This document shows positions 15,101 to 16,173 of a DNA stretch of 16,173 nucleotides, in pieces (the first letter of the stretch is position 1; the number at the start of each line of letters is the position of its first letter). Under the pieces are notes generated by a model. That model was not told the origin of the DNA, did not search any database, and saw nothing but the letters and a program-made list of their open reading frames with translations. A program made the translations under genes and the position numbers. The stretch is taken from contig WRNF01000007.1 of assembly GCA_009776715.1 (NCBI GenBank), positions 8 through 16,180 on the forward strand, given 5' to 3'. Source of the DNA: Treponema sp. (lineage in GTDB: Bacteria > Spirochaetota > Spirochaetia > Treponematales > Breznakiellaceae).

Positions 15101-15782
15101 TTTTTACTGCAGAATCAATTGGATTGTAGCCTTCTTTACGTGCCGTTATTACTACGCTGTAGCTGCTGTTATTGACCAAAGAGCCAATTGTACCGCCCGA
15201 AACAGCGCCTGCAAGCTTTGTTCCGGCTTTAACGTCAGTTGCATTGGTAAAATCGCCTTCCCGCCAGTAAAGATCATAACTGTCCGCCGCAGGGTCTGCT
15301 TCAGTCCATGAATAACTTATTGTCCCATCGCCGGCGGTAATTTCCAGCACAGGGCCGGAACTGAAATTTTCCGCCAGGCCTTCACCTGATGCCGGCATAG
15401 CGCTCTGAACGGCAGAATCAACCGGATTGTACCCTTCTTTTTTTGCTGTTACCGCAACACTGTATATGCAGTCATTGTCCAGGCCCTCAATCGTGCCGCC
15501 CGAAACGGCGCCTATAATTACGGCTCCGGCTTTTACCTCGGCTGCATCGGTAAAATCGCCTTCAGTCCAGTAAAGGTCATAACTGTCTGCTGCCGGGTCT
15601 GAAGGAACCCATGAATAACTTATAGTTTTATCGCCGGCTGTAATTACCAATACCGGACCGGCGCTGAAATCTTTTAAAGTGCCGGGCTTCTTGTTATTGC
15701 TGCCCGGATTGGGGCAAGATGCTAAGAATGCAGTGCCTAAAAGCACTGCTGCTAAAAGATAACTTCTGGTTTTTTTACGCAT
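12180..15782 (-). CDS. Large lipoprotein: five Fn3-like repeats plus pectin-lyase-like beta-helix (paralog A)
   Basis: The 1200-aa product has the same plan as its downstream paralog. The start and first 26 residues nearly match (MRKKTRSYLLAAVLLGTAF, lipobox L-A-S-C, Cys23, then PNP), and the AGGAGAG Shine-Dalgarno context is identical. Repeats lie at residues 38-138, 139-239, 240-338, 339-430 and 431-526, so it has one more than the paralog; repeats 4 and 5 share D-S-D-P-V-A-E-S-Y-D. An Fn3 module spans ~538-616, where the paralog's W-D-A-V reads P-D-T-V. The beta-helix region is ~624-1185 with SQAAPARRMH, TTPVIREKPFLYFD, GKHIYFLPG, RADHG (ADHG at 1015-1018) and GENGRTYFYQNE (1058-1069). Both proteins end in the same tail, P-T-N-L-H-P. 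It is probably a surface or periplasmic-face polysaccharide-interacting protein; activity is inferred, not shown. A sigma70-like promoter precedes it and an intrinsic terminator follows. Confidence 0.93.
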   Translation of the reverse strand: MRKKTRSYLLAAVLLGTAFLASCPNPGSNNKKPGTLKDFSAGPVLVITAGDKTISYSWVPSDPAADSYDLYWTEGDFTDAAEVKAGAVIIGAVSGGTIEGLDNDCIYSVAVTAKKEGYNPVDSAVQSAMPASGEGLAENFSSGPVLEITAGDGTISYSWTEADPAADSYDLYWREGDFTNATDVKAGTKLAGAVSGGTIGSLVNNSSYSVVITARKEGYNPIDSAVKTAMPESPDNPREDFAAAPVLEITGGNGTISYSWTSSDPQADSYDLYYIDGDFSDATDVKTGTKITDALSGGTINDLVNNCIYSVVLKANKEGYNSIDSDVQTATPKVTYLLFTAEPGLSLTGSDNKITVTWTDSDPVAESYDVYWREGIYTNAANIKMGNKVTGANSGYEISSISAGQSYSVVVTANKAGYSLINSEPVIINAFTAKPVLSLSSSDKKLTVSWTDSDPVAESYDIYWITGTYSAAANVKTGTKVTGAASGYEIDSLAENQSYSVAVTANKANYFPGDSNVKTEKISTSVFDPNYDYSGPGNITFSDEGIIVTPDTVTGANSYEIWRSGSRLGTYTLIDTVTSTAAWTDPNPNPVRYENYYKIVAKNGATTLSEKVIALEIKIFGANTYFYDSKYDAMSAITGEINSIHDTVTGAGGGHWTNNRYAFYFKPGTYNYSTAIKIGFYTSVNGLGAVPTDTKLMNTVQCPAYLNDNNVTQNFWRSIENLSVQGGSFTWSVSQAAPARRMHSTRSTVFNQNGGWASGGFLCDSYFTGSVEGGSQQQFYARNCHFTSAFSGVGWNKTVQGSSGNVENDTSSATRTKIDTTPVIREKPFLYFDSGLNEYMVFVPALKKDAVGVSWTASNIGDGYSLILVKDFYIAKPTDTAATINAALDAGKHIYFLPGRFELSVPLRVKHPNTILLGSGYTTLIPANGNTYGAVFVDDVDGVTVASLMFDALYNSTYLICAGESGANNDHSANPTLLADIFLRIGGVRANCNADISALINSNNVIGDHFWAWRADHGTGVGWTSNKTKNGVVVTGDNVTMYGLFVEHFHEYETLWLGENGRTYFYQNEAPYDPPNQSSYMSHNNTVNGWASYKVANSVNHHYAAGMGSYSVFNNTVIRQNPYEVPNKADVIIKNACTHHLKNGSYGSIVNGAGAGNPPNGRVSLTLYQNGTATGVSDGGPTTGTQPADETFNLPTNLHP
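14217..14768 (-). repeat. Near-duplicate Fn3 repeats 4 and 5 in paralog A (276-bp period)
   Basis: Repeats 4 (14493-14768) and 5 (14205-14492) are offset by exactly 276 bp (92 codons). An identical 35-base stretch begins at 14401 and again at 14677. The paralog has a single repeat at this place, so a recent in-frame tandem duplication (or a loss in the other gene) is the simplest explanation. Confidence 0.8.
14769..15671 (-). repeat. Three tandem ~300-bp Fn3-like coding repeats in paralog A
   Basis: Repeats 1-3 of the coding array (residues 38-338) have periods of 101, 101 and 99 codons, the same spacing as in the paralog. Each carries A-D-S-Y-D-L-Y-[WY] and Y-S-V-x-[VIL]-x-A-[KRN]-K-E-G-Y-N-[PS]. 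Repeat 2 is much closer to repeat 2 of the neighbouring paralog than the two genes are overall. Confidence 0.85.
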
Positions 15783-15815
15783 TTTTCTCTCCTACTCTAG
15801 AATTAGATTTACTTT

Positions 15816-15844
15816 ATTCTAACATACTTTTATTTTTTTTTCAA
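15816..15844 (-). promoter_or_regulatory. Sigma70-type promoter of paralog A
   Basis: On the minus strand TTGAAA (15839-15844) is followed after exactly 17 nt by TAGAAT (15816-15821). This predicts a start site near 15809 and a ~27-nt leader carrying the AGGAGAG Shine-Dalgarno site. The A-rich spacer and upstream AT-rich DNA favour strong activity. It matches consensus at 5 of 6 bases in each box. Confidence 0.65.
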
Positions 15845-15957
15845 TATTTTTAAATGATTTTTCGATAATTTCGTATAAAAACTCTCTGCTGTTATTTAAA
15901 TTCAAACGTTGCTCTTGCAAATTTTCTGTATTTGTCTATTTCCAGCCATTGTTATAT

Positions 15958-16173
15958 TCATTTAAACCGCTTTAGCCGCAGGGCATTGGAAACAACGGTT
16001 ACAGAACTAAGGCTCATGGCAGCGGCGGCAAACATGGGGTTCATAAGCGGGCCTCCAAAGAGATGCAGAAGCCCTGCGGCAATGGGGATGCCGAGAATGT
16101 TATACGCAAAGGCCCAGAACAAATTTTGCTTAATTATGCGGATTGTCCTTTTGCTCAAATTGATTGCAGTGGA
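15958..16173 (-). CDS. copA: Copper-exporting P1B-type ATPase, C-terminal end (partial, cut by window edge)
   Basis: Only the last 71 codons are present; the reading frame is open to the window edge and continues beyond 16173. The sequence gives the C-terminal end of a Cu(I)-translocating P-type ATPase. After a cytosolic [17 protein letters not shown] segment come the last two transmembrane helices. The first holds the Y-N pair (F-A-Y-N-I-L-G-I-P) and the second holds M-S-L-S-S followed by V-V-S-N-A-L-R-L; these are the Cu(I)-site signatures of the CopA group (Y-N in helix 7, M-x-x-x-S in helix 8). It would pump Cu(I) out of the cytoplasm. The 175 bp after the stop show no clear terminator. 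It is unrelated in role to its neighbours and probably marks the chromosomal flank. Confidence 0.93.
   Translation of the reverse strand, partial: STAINLSKRTIRIIKQNLFWAFAYNILGIPIAAGLLHLFGGPLMNPMFAAAAMSLSSVTVVSNALRLKRFK

Noticed and set aside
8725..15782. Adenylyl cyclase function for the two large lipoproteins
   Set aside because: Related proteins are often given that name automatically, but no nucleotide-cyclase motif is visible and the fold pattern is a beta-helix.
1..16173. tRNA, rRNA, riboswitch, or reverse transcriptase genes
   Set aside because: None were found on either strand; in particular no YADD-type reverse transcriptase motif is present in the window.

Overview
This window looks like chromosomal DNA of a spirochaete, most likely a Treponema-type host-associated species. 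The reasons are a run of lipoprotein signal peptides with relaxed lipoboxes, lipoproteins with an SCPNP mature N-terminus, many Fn3-like modules, and a lipoprotein ending in an FGE-sulfatase (SUMF1-type, C-type-lectin fold) domain. The genus is inferred; there is no rRNA or other phylogenetic marker here. Every gene I can support lies on the minus strand, so transcription runs from high to low coordinates.

Right part (about 8.7-16.2 kb, roughly half GC in hand-counted blocks). The right edge cuts the 3' end of a copper-exporting P1B-type ATPase (copA-like). Next come two very large paralogous lipoproteins (1200 and 1115 aa). Each has a lipoprotein signal, four or five tandem ~92-101-residue Fn3-like repeats, one more Fn3 module, and a ~570-590 aa C-terminal right-handed beta-helix (pectin-lyase-like) region. 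I recognise that region as a family common in actinobacteria and often mislabelled 'adenylyl cyclase'. A good sigma70-type promoter precedes the first paralog and an intrinsic terminator separates the two.

A 478-bp spacer (8247-8724) follows. It holds a 19-bp inverted repeat of the CACGCAGAGACGCAGAG type plus a degenerate third copy, which looks like a decayed miniature or REP-like element.

Left part (74-8246, markedly AT-rich for most of its length). This is a tightly packed six-gene operon in which every product is exported: a 395-aa N-terminally anchored protein, a 318-aa probable outer-membrane beta-barrel, a 231-aa lipoprotein with a bacterial-Ig-like segment, a 225-aa lipoprotein with two Fn3 modules, a 686-aa lipoprotein with about six Fn3 modules, and an 846-aa lipoprotein ending in an FGE-type C-type-lectin domain. 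Gaps are 10-29 bp, one junction overlaps, and Shine-Dalgarno sites often overlap the upstream stop codon, so translational coupling is likely. I do not recognise the set as a named system.

The most interesting hypothesis concerns the last gene. Its C-terminal domain lacks one of the two catalytic cysteines of true FGE, is much GC-richer than the rest of the gene, and is followed 6 nt after the stop by a GC-rich hairpin with a four-base loop. That is the layout expected of the variable, surface-displayed target of a diversity-generating retroelement (as in Treponema denticola TvpA). The template repeat and reverse transcriptase would lie beyond the left edge, so this cannot be settled here.
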